From the NCBI RefSeq assembly GCF_000317105.1, contig NC_019693.1, positions 1,798,001-1,862,000 on the forward strand: 64,000 nucleotides of DNA. The letters are read 5' to 3'. This DNA comes from Oscillatoria acuminata PCC 6304. Lineage in GTDB: Bacteria; Cyanobacteriota; Cyanobacteriia; Cyanobacteriales; Laspinemataceae. The notes under the pieces were generated by a model, which searched no databases, was not told the DNA's origin, and saw only the letters and a program-made list of their open reading frames with translations. Position numbers and translations under genes: made by a program. Position 1 is the first letter of the stretch. Every line of letters starts with the position of its first letter. Below, piece after piece: positions 10,101 through 25,100 of this stretch.

Positions 10101-13100
10101 CTAAGTTACCCTCATGGACAGCCTGGATTCAGAATCTAGGGGATTTAGGGGCAATTTGTGAATTGCCCCGACCGAATGCGGCCAGTCTTTACAGAAGTTA
10201 ACATGACCGTCTAAAATTTGAGAGGATTTAACATCGGCCCTGAGTCAGTGCCTAGGCTTGGTCTAATTCTGGACGACTCATCGGCCCTAATCGGTATCGC
10301 TCGATCGCAACTATGGAGAAGGGAAGTGCCTAATATCAAATTTGTGGATGAAAACAAGGAAGTAGTCGCGGCAGATGGTGCCAACTTGCGACTTAAAGCC
10401 TTAGAAAATGGAATCGAACTCTACAAGTTTGTCGGGAAATTGATGAACTGTGGCGGTTACGGTCAATGTGGCACCTGCATCGTTGAAGTCGTCGAAGGCA
10501 TGGAAAATCTCTCCGATCGCACTCCCGCAGAAAATCAAAAACTCAAGAAAAAGCCCCCGAGTTATCGTTTGGCTTGTCAAACCTTGGTCAATGGGCCAGT
10601 GAGCGTCAAAACCAAGCCCTAACCCCCGCCCTGAATATAGGGCCACCTCAACCCAAAGGTGGGTTCCAAGAATTTAGGCAAATCAGCCTCACTCTAATCA
10701 ATCAATAATGATATTCTGATCGTATTGAATTTTCAGATTGAAAAAATAGTGGGGTTCTATGCAAGTTAACGACTTAGGATTTGTGGCCAGCCTTCTCTTT
10801 GTGCTCGTCCCAGCCGTGTTCCTGTTGATCCTCTATATTCAAACCGCCAGCAAAAGCAAAGAGAGCTAAATTAACAGGCGGCTTTGTCTGGCACTCGGAA
10901 CCGTTCCGGGTGCTTTCTTCAGATTCTAACTCCTAGATTCCCAGGGAAGGGAGGCGACTGCCTTCCTTCCCTGGGAGAGTCTCCTTAATAAAAGGTGTCA
11001 AACATTGCGTTTTGGCACCTTTTTTAGGGACATTTCCCCTAGTTACCTAGGTCGAAGTCCGACCTAACAACACCGGACAGTTGGCATAAACCCGCACATA
11101 GTCGGAGAGAGAACCCCCTAAGAGGCGATCGAGGTCCACAAAGCTCTTGGCAATGTTAGGACGGCGATCGGGAGAACCCAGCATCACCAGATCCGCATTC
11201 ACATCATCCGCCAAGCGACAGATTTCTTCTCCCGCTTTTCCTTTTGGCGTGTGGCAGCGATAGGAAATGCCATATTTCTTCGCCTCCGCCACTGCTGAAG
11301 CTAATACTGGGTCCTGTTCCGGTTTGTCCATCGGTTTTGAGTTGACATGGACTAACTCCAACTGTCCCCCATCAATATCTTTGACCATCATCAAGGCCAA
11401 ATCCAGACATTGTTTCGCCGAGTCGGATTTGTCTACAGCTAAGAGAATTCGCCGAATTTTTTTAACGTAGACATCATCTTTGACCAGCAACATCGGACGG
11501 GAAGCAAGCTGGAAGACATATTGACTCACGGATCCTTCTAAAATGGCCTGCAAACGTCCCAAGGCCCGGGAACCCATGATGATCAAGTCAGAATTTTCTT
11601 CCTCTGCCACTTCACAGACGACAGTTTTCGGGTCTCCCTGCTTCAGACGGGGATTGACTTTGCTGGGGTCGATATTCAAAAATTTGACGGCATCGGCGAG
11701 GATTTTGCCACCCTCTGCCAACTTATCCGACATAGCATCAGCGGTGACTTCCGGGGCCACGACGTGCAACACTGTCACTGAGGCCGATCGAAACGAGGGG
11801 ATGTCCATCAACATCTTGACCATCTCTTCACAGAGTCCTCGTCCGGCGACTGCCACTAATATTTTTTGGATCATAAGTTTAGCTCCTGGCTACAACAGCA
11901 TAATATGTAGGGATGAATCCCTGAATTGATTCCGTTTCGGGGAACGCTCTTGCGGTCGAAGTAAACGACCCCAGAGATTGCTCGATTGAGGTATTTCATC
12001 TTTAATAATGTAAGACTTATTACCTACTGAAAATTTGTAGAAATGTAGAGTTTTGGATCGATTTGTAACATGGCTCAGGAAAAAGAGACACAACCCCAAC
12101 TTCCCCCCACACAGGCGATCGCCCGTATGAGCGAAAAATCCCCCGAAGGATGGTTCGAGTACCGCGTCCGAGCTTATCCCCATCATACCGACTATGGGGG
12201 CATCGTTTGGCATGGCACCTACTTAATCTGGATGGAAGAAGCACGAGTCGAATCCTTGCGGGCGATCGGGGTCAATTTTGCCGATTTAGTCGCCCTCGGG
12301 TGCGATTTACCCGTAGTTGAGTTAGCCTTGCGCTACCACAAACCCATGAAACTCGGCACCGAAGCCGTCGTCAGAACCCGGATGCTAGAAATGGATGGAG
12401 TCCGCCTCAATTGGGAATATCAGATTCAGTCCCTAGATGCCCAAGAGTTGTACGTCACTGGAGTCGTTACTCTCGTTACCGTAGATATCGAAAAAGGCCG
12501 CATCATGCGCCGGTTACCTGAATCGGTCAAAGATGCCTTAGTTAAACTCTCCCGGTAGGGGATTGGGGGAGGTGGGGAAGACTTACAATGGTAGGGTTTT
12601 TACGCTTAAGTACGCTTCCGGTCCCCTCCCCTTAGCAAGGTCCGGGTTAGGGTGGGGTCCTCCGGACGTGGCCTGCGCCACGTCAGGAAGAATGAGTGGG
12701 TAGAGGGTGTCGGCGGTGACGTGGCGATCGCGCTTGCGCTTAGAAAGAGGTTGGCACCCGGCTACATACAGACGCTTAGGGTATTCCAACAAATAAATCA
12801 TCCAAATTCGATGGTTAAGCACCTAAATTGACTGTATTAGCCCGCGCAGGCGGGCTTCGTCTGTGTAGCCCCACCCTTGAGGGTGCGGGTTTTTTGGAGA
12901 TTTTATTTTATGGAGTTCCCTTAAGCTGGAAAAAGTGCGTGACTTGGCATCGCCCAAGAAGAACCCCACCCTAACCCGGACCTTGCCAAGGGGAGGGGAC
13001 CGGAGAAAGAGTGCGTGACGTGGCATCGCCCAAGAAGAACCCCACCCTAACCCGGACCAAGACACAGGGGAGGGGACCGGAGGTGGAGTTAAACCTATCC

Positions 13101-16100
13101 CCCCTATCCCCATCCCCCATCCAAGGTGATAAAATTTGGGTTACCCAATCCGACTAACCCCAATCCGACTGACCCCAACATCATGACTCGTTTACTTTAC
13201 GAATACTCCATCGCCGATTGCGGTCACTTGATTATTCCTTATGTGTTTGGGATTGTTGATCCTGACCGGATCTATTCCTATCACTTACTCTCAGAATTAG
13301 GACATCGCGGTAACTTGCATAAAGCTCATAATCCTGCGGGAATTCATTCCAGTAGCCTCGAAGGAATTATTGCGATCGCCAAAGAACACTTGTCCATTCA
13401 TTCTGATGTTGAAGAAAGTCTGGATGCCTTTAAACGTCGCTATACTTATCGCGAAAATTTAATCATTATTTATCAAATGGCCGACAAGTTTTTTTACGAC
13501 CATTATAAGCCGGATAATTTACAAAATGTCGCCGCGCCTAAAATCTTTAAATCAGAACAAGCCTGTATTCATTGGGTAAAATCAGGACTCGATCGCCCCA
13601 ATCAAGGCTCTAATGTTTTAGATTTTAGACGATAAGCTACTCTTTTCTCTATAAGAATAAAATAGCGGATGTTAGCCCGGAAACGGCTATTGATCAGGCT
13701 TTTCTCTCACTTGCAGATTGTTAACCGTTTACGAGTTACTAAAATAATTCATAAAATTTTCAAAAAGTCAACCTCTTCAGGGGTTGCTTTTTTAGGGGGC
13801 TTAATCCCGCTATGAAATAAAAATGCACATTATTTCTAAAAAGTCAAGTACAATAAGATATAAAAAATGTGATTCAGATCATCGTTTTTCCTGGCCAATA
13901 GAGGACAATGCAAGAAACCGGGTTAAAAAAGTAAAAAGGCCCCAGTCCTCACGCAGTCCATGTAGGACCCCTCCCGAGTTGACAACTGGCACTTTTCAAC
14001 GGGGATTGAGGAATTGGGTTTTTTATGCTAGAGGCATCTAATCGAAAGTAGTTGGATATTGAGGACTCAGGAGAGAGCGAGAGAGACTCGCAGCAAACAC
14101 GAAAATGTAACGATTCAATCCTTCCCAAACTGCATTCTGACTGTCATGGCATTGTTAATATTGCCCCTAACCCTGTCAGCATCATTTTAGAAAACTCCGC
14201 CCCATCACTGAGTGCCAATCTCCAATGGCATCAGCAATCAATTCGGCCTTCCCCGTTTAAATCGAATGGCCCGAATTATGTCCTATCAATGTTACCCAGA
14301 AAAGAGGAAGCGTTCCTATGATTACTCCCATTACTCAATTGAATATACCCGGTGGAGCATACACCGATCATCAGGGACAGAGTTTTACCGCCCATGAAAA
14401 TGGAACCATCAATGAAATCGCTGTTTTTATAAGCGGGATTTTTAACGGCAACTTATTAATTTACAACAGCGATAATGGGAGTGGTATTGGTTCCACCAAA
14501 GGCACTCCAGCCTATGAGCAGACGGGTGTACTCCTCCCCGATGGCATGGCTTGGAAAACCGTTACATTGGATACGCCTTATACGGTGACCAGTGGAGAAA
14601 CCTATTCCTTTATTTTCGAGGGACTCGGGTCATTCTCCTTTGCCGATACCGACGTTTATGCGGGCGGCAGTTATATTTTTAACTACGGCAATGTGCAGGC
14701 TGATCGAGATTTAGCGTTTTTCATCAATCCGCCAGAAATTGATATCAAGGGGAACAATATTTCGATCGCCAACAACACTTTTACCCCCTCGATAAGTAAC
14801 GGCACGGATTTTGGCTATACGGATATTGGCCTCCCAATGGTTCAAACTTTTACAATTGACAACTTAGGTTCCAGTGATTTGCTGTTATCTGGTGGACCTT
14901 TGGTGACCATTACCGGGCCAGATGCCAGCCATTTCACTGTGCAAACTTTACCAGCGGATACCATTGGCGTCGGTCAATCTACCACATTTCAAATTACTTT
15001 CACCTCTTGGGTGAGCGGACCTAGCACGGCACAAATTAATATAGCCAGTAACGACCTCGACGAAGCGAATTACGCATTTTATGTTAAAGGTCATAGCATA
15101 GATCCTTTGATGCACTTCCCTCCGCCACCTGATGAGCCTGAACCCATTGACAACCCAGGGGGGGAATTGCCGACCGAACCCATCATCGAACCCGATCCGA
15201 TCGCTCCAACGGAACCTGTGGTGACGGACCCAACCCCGACCGAACCCATCATCCAACCGGATCCGATCGCCTCAACTCCACCCGTGGTGACGCAGCCCAC
15301 CCCCACGGATCCGATCATCCCACCGGATCCGATCACTTCAACTCCACCCGTGGTGATGCAGCCCACCCCCACGGATCCGAGCATCCCACCGGATCCGATC
15401 GCCGAAACTCCACCCGTGGTGATGCAGCCAACCCCCACGGACCCGATCATTGAACCCACTCCCCCAGTCCTTGTAACGCCACCCTCGGAACCTGCCGAAC
15501 AAAATCCCCCCGGAGTCTTTGTCGTCGGCAACGAGGGTCAGATTAATGTAGAGTTCCTGTTTGACGGCAGTAGCAATATTGCACAAATGGCTGTGTTCTC
15601 TATAGAAGGGATGGAGAACCTAGCGATCGGATCTACGGCATATATGCAAGAAGCCGCAAGGCGGGCCTTAAGCGGATCCTCCGAAGGTCATGTTATCATC
15701 TCCGACCGTTGGGAAGGTGCTCGTTTCAGTGACTCCTTCAACGAATTTGGAGACTTGAACTGGAATGGAGGTGCTTATCAAGGGACTCAGAATTTCGCCA
15801 TGACACCGGGGACCAAATTGGCGATGATGCTTGTCCCACATGGCACCGTGCAGGATGTGTTGAGCGACGCTAATGGCCTCCGAGGACTCCGCATTCCCCT
15901 GTTTTCCACTCAATCGACTCAGGGACAGATGGTGGATCTCACCGGAGAGGGTAACACCTTTGGTTGGGAAGATCAGCCGATTAATGGCAATAGCGCCCAG
16001 ACTAGCGACTACAAAGATCTCATTTTCAAAATTGAGGGAGCCACCGGGGAAGCATTGCCTGTGGATGACTTGATCGTCTCTTCCCGAGATTGGCGCAATC

Positions 16101-19100
16101 TGCCTCTAGGACAGGACATCCTCAATTACGCCCAAACGGGGGTCTCTAATACTCCGGACCCGTGGTTTTTCTTTGACCCGTTTATGCCGATGTTTTGGGG
16201 GTTCCAAGGGTGGGCAATGGATGGCTACATTGCCAATGCTGAGATCTTCTTTGATGCCAATAAAAATGGCCTGCGCGATGAGAACGAACCCTTTGGCACA
16301 ACGGACGAAAATGGCCTGTTTCAATTTGAGGCATCCCTGGAAGCCTTTGATACCAATAACAATGGTCAACTCGACGCCAGCGAAGGTCACATTGTCGTGA
16401 TTGGGGGGATTGATACCGCCAATGGCTTACCCTTAGAAACACCGCTCAAAGCGACGCCAGATTCTCTGGTTGTCAGTCTGTTAACTAGCATCACGGCGGA
16501 TTTGATTGATGAGGGATTATCTCCGTTTGAAGCGGATGAGAAAGTAAAACAAGCGTTATCCTTGCCCGATGATGTGGATTTGAGTACCTTCGACCCGATC
16601 GCCGCGACGGAGGAAAACCTAGACGGGGGTGCATATATTAACCTGTCAATGGTGCAGGTACAAAATTTAGTGACTCAGACGGCGGCTTTAATTGATGGCG
16701 CTTCTAGCTTGTCACGAGCAGATATTGCGGGGATGGTTGTCAAAAGCCTCGCGAATCGTTTTCAGTCGGTTACCCGCTTTGATGTCGCCTCCAGCGATCA
16801 AATCCAAACCTTGATAGAAGATGCGGCGCGGAAGGTTCACGAGAGTGACCCCTCTGTCAATTTGGATGAGTTATTCGCAATGGCGTCCTCGGCAGCGCAA
16901 GTGATGGCGGCAGCTAATCAGCAGATTGCGGAAGCGGTAGCGAATGGAGGGACGGATATTAATGGGGCGATCGCCCTGATCCAAAAAGTCTCCCTCGATG
17001 GCACGACTAAAGACCTTTTGGCAGCCGGTTCCGGGGAATTATCCCTAGAAGAACTACTGGCGAAGAATACCGGGGACGGTTTAACATCGCGGATTACCGC
17101 GATCGCTGAAACCTTGCCCGATGAAGCTCAGACCCCTGAAGCTGAAGAGGCAGGCGCTCAAATTAACCCCGTCTTAACTCCGATTCTCCCAGGTACATTA
17201 CTGGGGAGTTCTGAAGGGTCCGAAACGGCTGCAACTGCTGAGAATACTGCAAGTACCGACAGTGGCGATCGCAACCCTTCTCCCTCGGAAACTTCGGTGG
17301 ATTTGGCCAAGATGCTGTTTGATGCCGACTACTATTTGGCACAGAATGCCGATGTTGCCATCGCCATTCAAACCGGGAGTCTCCCCAGTGCGATCGCTCA
17401 CTTTGCGGCCTTTGGTTTCGCCGAAGGACGGGTGCCGAGTCAGTTATTTGCTGAAACCTATCTGACCCAGAACCCCGATGTAGCCGAAGCCGTGGCTAAC
17501 GGATCATTCACCAGTGGGTTCGCTCACTTTATCAAATTTGGCTTTGCTGAAGGTCGGTTCCCCAGTCCGTTATTAAAAGACTTAGAGACTTTGTATCTCT
17601 CCCAAAACCCTGATGCTACGGAATCCGTCAGTCAAGGGACTGCTACAAACGGACTAGAACATTGGGTGATGGTGGGTCTTGCAGAGGGTCGCAATCCCTT
17701 ACCCGCATTTGAGGTTCTTGCTGCTACCTTTGACTCAGCATTCTACGCCGAACAGAATGCCGATGTCGTCGCAGCAGTAGAAATGGGGAGTTTCAAGAGT
17801 GTCTTAGAACACTTTGTGTTATTTGGCATGAATGAGGGTCGCAATCCCAGTCTCCGCTTTAGTAATGGCAACTACCTAGCGAATAACCCCGATGTTGCGG
17901 AAGCGGTTAACCAGGGGACTGTCCCGAGTGGGTATGCTCACTTGATGAGTCATGGATTTGCAGAGGGTCGCATCAGTGGTACTCTCTCCACTAGCGGATT
18001 GCGCGGGTTGAGCAGTTCAGGGAATCAAGCTAATCCGGTGGCAGATATTTTGACTGGAGAAGCTATAACAACTGAGTTGATTGGCGGTAGCGGAGTAGAT
18101 ACTTTTCTGCTGGGGGATGCCAATGATGTATTTTATGGCAATTTCAATCAGCAAGGTGCAGCGATGATTGTCAACTTTAACCCGACCGAAGATTTCATCC
18201 AGTTGCCCGGTTCACCCAGCGACTATCAGTTAATTCCAGCACCTTCGGGGATGCCAACTGGAATGGCAATTGTCCAACCGGAAGGCGATCGCACCGAATT
18301 GATTGCCCTGGTTCAAGATGTAGAATCTCTGAACTTACAGGAAAGTTACTTTAGTTTCGTTTAAGGGAACTCCAAAAAATAAAATCTCCAAAACGTTCGT
18401 TCGTACTGACGGATCAACGGAGTAGTCCCGTCAATGTAGGGGCGCAATGCGCAGGCCCTCCGGAGGGCCTGCGCATTGCGCCCCTACACTTCTTTCACTT
18501 GAACGGTTGGATGATTTATATTTTGCAATCCCCTAAGCCAATTCCGTCAGTTGATACCCGGATTTGGTATTAGGTAGAGTCTTCAGGGGGAATTCATCTG
18601 AATTCCCGCTTTTTCCTTTGGGGTTAACTAACGGGTTCAAACACCATTTTCGGCACTAAAACCCAATCGCCATCGGATGATTCAATCTCGCTAATCCCCA
18701 AAAATGTGCCATCTTCTCCATAAATCTGCACAGGGGGGACAATTTCCCCTAACTCTGAGAGGGGAATCCGTTGACCTTGGCACCAGCGACGACCATCATT
18801 AGAATTTAAAGGAATCTGACTTAAATGGGCTAACACCTGATCCGGTGGGATGAGTTGAAAGGTCCCCTGACTGGTTTGAGTTTCGATGTCCTCAAAGGTT
18901 AAACTCTCTTTCAGGGGTAACCCACAGCTTTCGGTTCGGGTGAGATGTGCGAGGGTTCCGCCGGTTTCCAAGACGGCACCCAGGTCCCGGGCGATCGCCC
19001 GGATATAGGTCCCGGGTCCACAGGCGATCGCTAGGTCGATTTCGGGAAAATCCCCCTCTCGCCACGCCAACACCTGGATATTATGGACCTCTACTACGCG

Positions 19101-22100
19101 ACTTGGGACTTCGATGGTTTCCCCTGCTCTGGCTAAATCATACAACCGTTTCCCTTGGACTTGAATTGCACTGTAAGCTGGAGGAATTTGGGAAATCTTC
19201 CCCAGAAATTGCGGTAATTGCGCCGCTACCTGTTCCCGGGTGAGTTGGGGAACAGGTGTAGCGGCGACGGTTTCCCCTTCTAAATCATCGGTGGTGGTGG
19301 TGACCCCCAGGCGCACCGTTGCCTGATAGGCTTTATCTTGGCGCAGGTATTGCAGCAGGCGCGTTGCCTTCCCCACGGCGATCGGCAAGACCCCCGTTGC
19401 TGCTGGATCTAAGGTACCACCATGTCCCACACGCTTGGTTCGTAGCAGTCTTCGGATCCGGGATACGCAGTCATGAGAGGTCATGCCAGGGGGTTTGTTG
19501 AGATTCAGAAATCCTTCCACAGTACCTTTAAAACATTCGCGGGTTCTGTTGCATTTTATCCAGAGAATGACTACAGAATGACTACTTGATTCGTCTATTT
19601 TTTGATTGGGGAATCGCGCCTCTATTCCAAATGTTCTACTGCCACCGAGGGTTTCGGGGTTAGCAGTAAATATAATGCAGGAACCACCAGTAAGGCGATC
19701 GCTGTAGAAGCGGTCAATCCAAAGCCGATCGCCGCACAAAGGGGAAACCACACCGGGTCACTAAATGCCAAGGGAACAACTCCGCCAATGGTGGTTAAAC
19801 TGGTGGATAAGACCGGACGGAGGCGATCGGCTGCACCTTGAACTGCTGCCATTTGAATGGTCATGCCGCGATCGCGATAAGTATTCATAGTTTCCACCAT
19901 GACGATCGCATTATTCACCACAATTCCCACTAAAGAAATAATCCCAATCACCGCCGGAAACGAAATCGGAATCCAAGCGAGGAAAAACCCCCCAAAGGTA
20001 CCAATTAACCCAAAGGGAATGGTCAGCATAATAATAAACGGTTGGGTAAATGATCCAAACTGAATCACCAACACCGCAAACACTAGGAAAATCGCCACTC
20101 CGGCCATTTGTTGCGCTGAACCAAAGGTCTCACTCTGAGTCTGTGCCTCTCCGGCAAACGTATAATCATATCCTTGGGGCCATTGACGGCGCATTTCATC
20201 AATTTTCGGCTGTAAATCTGCTAAAATTTCTCCCACGGTTCGGTTGTCTGTCTTCGCCAAAACCGTGACTGTGCGCTGAGTATCTTGGTGGACAATGGAT
20301 AATGGCGCTTCTCCGAATTCCGATTCTAGCACTTGAGCCGCTGACAAGGTGCGATCGCCAGCAAACAAGCGAATCGTCTGGAGTTCGTCCTGGCGCGTCG
20401 GACCACCGACTGCACCGCCTCGGGAGGGCCAAGCCATACTCAGCCTGATTTCCAAGTCTTCCTCACCGCCACCAATGGGGAAACTACCGATTTCGTTATC
20501 CGTCATAGTATAGCGGCCTTGCATCGCTAAATCATCGGGATTTAGGCCATAGAAATTCATCGCTTCCCGTCGGGGTCGAAACTTGATATCCGGACGCAAA
20601 GCCCCGAGGTCATCTCGCACATCGGTGGTCCCGCGAATTTGGCGCAGTGCCATTTGGACTTCCCCAGAAATCCGGCGCAATTCGGTCATATCCCGGCCCT
20701 GAATTTGAATGGCGATCGGGTCTCCCCCTTCCCCGGTACTTTCGGTATTGACCACCAGGGAGGCCCCGGGATATTTACGAATCAGTTGGTCTAATTCCTG
20801 CCGCAATTGGCGATCGTATTCAAAAGAATAAAGTTCACGTTCAGTTTTCGGGGTAAACATGGCTGAAAACCCGACCAAATAGTTACCTTGATTCGGTTTC
20901 ATCCCACTTTCGGTCACCAAATTACTCCGCTGTCCCACGAATTTAATCGTGTTGCTGAGGTAGTCTTTTTGGCGCAATACTTCTCCGATTTCATCTGCCA
21001 CCATTTGGGAAGTATCAAGGGTTGTAGTAGGCGGCAGTTCCACATTAATACTCATTTTCAGGTTATCAGAGTTGGGAAATAGGGTCCCGGGAACATTTCC
21101 CACTAAAATTAGAGTACAGACAAATAAACTAACTGCACCCAAAACCCACAACCGGGCGGTGGTTTTGTTACGAACTGTGGTTTTTAAACTCCATTTCGCA
21201 TAGCGCTGGGCGGTGGATTCGTTGAGGCGGTCAATAAAAGTTTTTTTGCCCTGACCTTTGACATTTCCGAGTAAGAATCTTGACAAGGGAACGTCAATAA
21301 GTAAGGCAATAATATAGCTGAGAACCAGACAAGTAATGGCACTAATCGGAATAAATCGAATAAATTTACCCATTGTCCCGCTAATTGCCATTAACGGGGC
21401 CATTGCTAAAATGGTGGTCAACTGGCCGGAAAAGGCCGGTAAAGCGTAGGTTTTGACCGTGGAGAGGGCGGCTTGATTAAAGGTGAGTCCACGCACGAAA
21501 ATACCTTCGTGCAATCCTTCCATCATTAGAATATAAACATCAACAAGCAATCCCAAGGCCAGAATCATGCCGATGGTGACCATTGTATTCAGGGTTTGAC
21601 CGCCGATCCAAAGAATGGCAGTCGCCCCAACAAAAGTCAGGGGAATTGACAATCCTGCAATTAATGCTTCCCGCCAACTCAGGGCAAAAAATAGGATGAC
21701 AAACACCACAAGAATTCCTTGCCAGCAGTTATTAAACAGCCGCAGGAGGTCTTCTGTGATGATTTCGGCGTCGGAGTTGATGACGCGATATTCTAGGCCA
21801 TAAGGCCAGAGATTGGGATTTTGTTGGGCTAAATCTAAGGCAGCAATGGAGTCTTTCACGACCTTAATCGTATCAGACCCAGGAACTTTGACCACATCAA
21901 CGTTAATCACGGGTTCAAATTCGCCGCCATTCCAACTAAGAAAGGCGCGATTTTTTTCCCGTTCTAAATCTCGTCGGACTTCAGCAATTTCTTTGAGACG
22001 CACCACCCGACCATCGGACCCGCCTAACCGCGCTACAGGCAAATCTTGGAGGTCTTCTACAGAGCGAAATCGGCCATACAATCGCACTTGCGTACCAATG

Positions 22101-25100
22101 CGATCGCTCTCCACCTGTTCCCAAGGCATATCAATATTGCCTTGTTGAATCGCACTGCTAACTTGGGTGGGAGAAATCCCTAGAGTTGTCAGGCGTGAGG
22201 GTGTCAATTGCACATGAATGACTTCTTTGCGTTCTCCTCCCAGGTCCACCTTTCGCACGTTGGGAACTTTTTCTAAAATATCTTTAATATCTTCCCCAGC
22301 GTGACTCAGGACCGCCATATCGATATTCCCAAATAAGCCAATCGTGAGAACGGGAGTATCTTGGACTGAGATTTGTTCGACTTTCGGCTGTTCCGCATCT
22401 CGGGGGAGTTCCGGTTTGGCCTCGTCTACTTGCGCACGCAGCAAGGCGATCGACTCAGTGACGGGGGCTTCCGCGCGAAATTCCACGACAATTCGCGATC
22501 GCCCATCATAAGAAGCACTACTAATTTCTTTTACCCCTTTCAGGGATTTAAGCTCTTTTTCAATTTTGTCCGTAATCTGATTTTCAATGGTTTCCGGGTC
22601 TGCACCGGGCCAAATCGTTTCAATACTGGCGATCGCCACATTAATATCCGGATCCCCTTCCTTCACCATCGAAGCGGCACCAATCAACCCGCCAATCAAC
22701 AGCAATAAACACAGCAAAATCCCAAATACAGGCTTTAAAAAAAAGAATTTGGTCACCGCAGAAGCCTTCCGAACATCAGGAATCTCCTGCTGTTGTGCGT
22801 CATCATCTTGAGGCGGTTGCGGTGGTAAAAGGGTGGTTGTCATAATATTCTTTATACTTAAATGGATTACTCTGTCATGTCAATCCTTCCAGTCCCCTCC
22901 CCTTAGCAAGGGGAGGGTTAGGGTGGGGTTCCAACACCCAAAAGTGAGAACCTTCCTTCCAGTCCCCTCCCCGTAGCAAGGGGAGGGTTAGGGTGGGGTT
23001 CCGACACCCAAAGGTGAGAACCTTCCGGTCCCCTCCCCTTAGCAAGGGTAGGGCTAGGGTGGGGTTCCGGCACCCAAAAGTGAGAATCATCATCAATCCA
23101 AAACCTCCACAATCTCCACCGGCGCACCATCCACCAACCGATTACTCCCCTCCGTTACCAGTAACTCCCCTGGACTCACCCCTTCGACAATTTCCCGGGT
23201 AGAAATTCCTTCAATACCGAGGGTAATTTGCCGTTGTTCAACTCTTCCCGTTTCCGGGTTAACCACAAAAACATGAGGTTGGCGATCGCGAAAAACAAAC
23301 GCCTCAAACGGTGCAATCGTGGCATTGGGATTTTCCTCCACCGCAATCCAGGCCGACACTCTGGACCCATGCCGCAGATTCTCACTCCCTTGCTTAATTC
23401 GCATCGTGACAGACATCGCACGCCCTCCCGGTGTCACCGAAGGACTAACGGAAAACACCTGTCCCGCTGCTCTCGCCAGTTTCGTCAGTTCATCACTGGT
23501 CATTTGTCCCGCCGAGGCAGCGCTCATATCTTCATCCAAAACAATATAAACCCGTTGTCCCGGCCTCACTCTGTCCCCTTCAAAAGCCGGGAGTTCTACG
23601 TTAACCTCAAATTCCCCTGGATCAATGACAATCATCGGCACCCGTTCCACAATGCTCTGATATTCCCCACTCGGTTGGACCCGCTGGGGTGACCAATAAT
23701 CTCCCTCGGTGATATTCAGATAGGCCAAAACGCCATTAAATGGGGCATAAATCGCACTATCTTCCAAATTCACATCGGCCCGGGTGACCTGAGTTTGAGC
23801 CGAGGCAATCCCCGCATCTGCCGAATAAATTTGGGCTTGTGTGGACTGAACTTGTCCTGCTACTGCCTTAACTTGGCTTTCGGCAGCGCTGATTTGACTG
23901 TGAGCAACAGTGACTTGACTTTGAGCGACGGCTATTTCTTGTTCCCCGGCAGTGACTTGGCTGTTCGCCACTTCTACATCCTGGAGGGCTGCGCTCACTT
24001 GGCTTTTGGCGGCTTCAACTTCTTTTTGAGCGGCGATAATTTGACTGTTGGCGGCTTGGACTTCTTGTTCGGCGGCTTTCACTTCATTTTGGACGGCATT
24101 TAACCCCGATTCGGCGTTTTGACGTCGATTGGTATAAACATCCAAATCGCTTTGAGAAATTACCCCTTCTTGATATAATGTTAGACGTCGCTCCTGTTCT
24201 TTGATGGCGAGGTCGAGGTCGGCTTGGGCTTTTTGAAGATTGGCCTGGGAACGGGCTAAATTAGCGAGGCTTTGTCCTTGTCGCGCTTGAGTTTGGGCGA
24301 CGTTGGCTTGAGCTTGTTCCACTTTGGCTTCGGCTTGTTGCACCCCGACTTGGGCTTGTTGCACTCGGGATTGGATTTGAGCCAGATTCGCTCGTGCTTG
24401 TTCTACTTTAGAGCGGGACTGTTCTAACAAGGCTTGGTTTTGTTCGACTCCGGCTTTGGCTTGTTGGAGATTGGCTCTAGCTTGTTCGAGGTTAGCCACA
24501 GCAACACTGCGCTGGGTTTGGGCTTCGGCGGTTCCGGCTTGAGCTTGGGTGATGTCTGCCGCGAGTTTGCGATCGTCTACTTTGGCGAGTAATTCCCCTT
24601 CCCGCACGCGATCGCCTTCTCGCAAATCTCGCCCTTCGATTTTTTTGATATGCGTAATGGTTCCGGCTACTTCAAAAGTGAGGTGCTTACTTCGCACGGC
24701 GGAGGCAAACCCATCACTAAAAACCCAGGCTTGAATGGGGGCTGACTGCGCTGGCACCACCCGCACCGGCAATCCCGCAGGTTGTACCTGAGTTGGGGTG
24801 GCTTCTTCTGCTTCCGTTTGGCTATTTAACCGCATGGCTCCCACGGTCCCAATCCCGGCGATCGCTGCGAACAACATCATAAATCCTAAACTTTTTTTAA
24901 GCCAAGATCGGGGAAATTTTCGTCGGGATTTGTCCGACTTTTTGCGCGTGGGTTGGGCGATGGCTCCGGATTGGGCAACGGGGAGCGACAAGTGCAGCCC
25001 GTCCATGTTTTCTAAGCGATCAATCATCCTTGACTCTCCATTAAATCGGTGTAGTTTTCTTCAGTTTGTTCTTGGAAACAGGGGCGATTTGTGTCGTTTT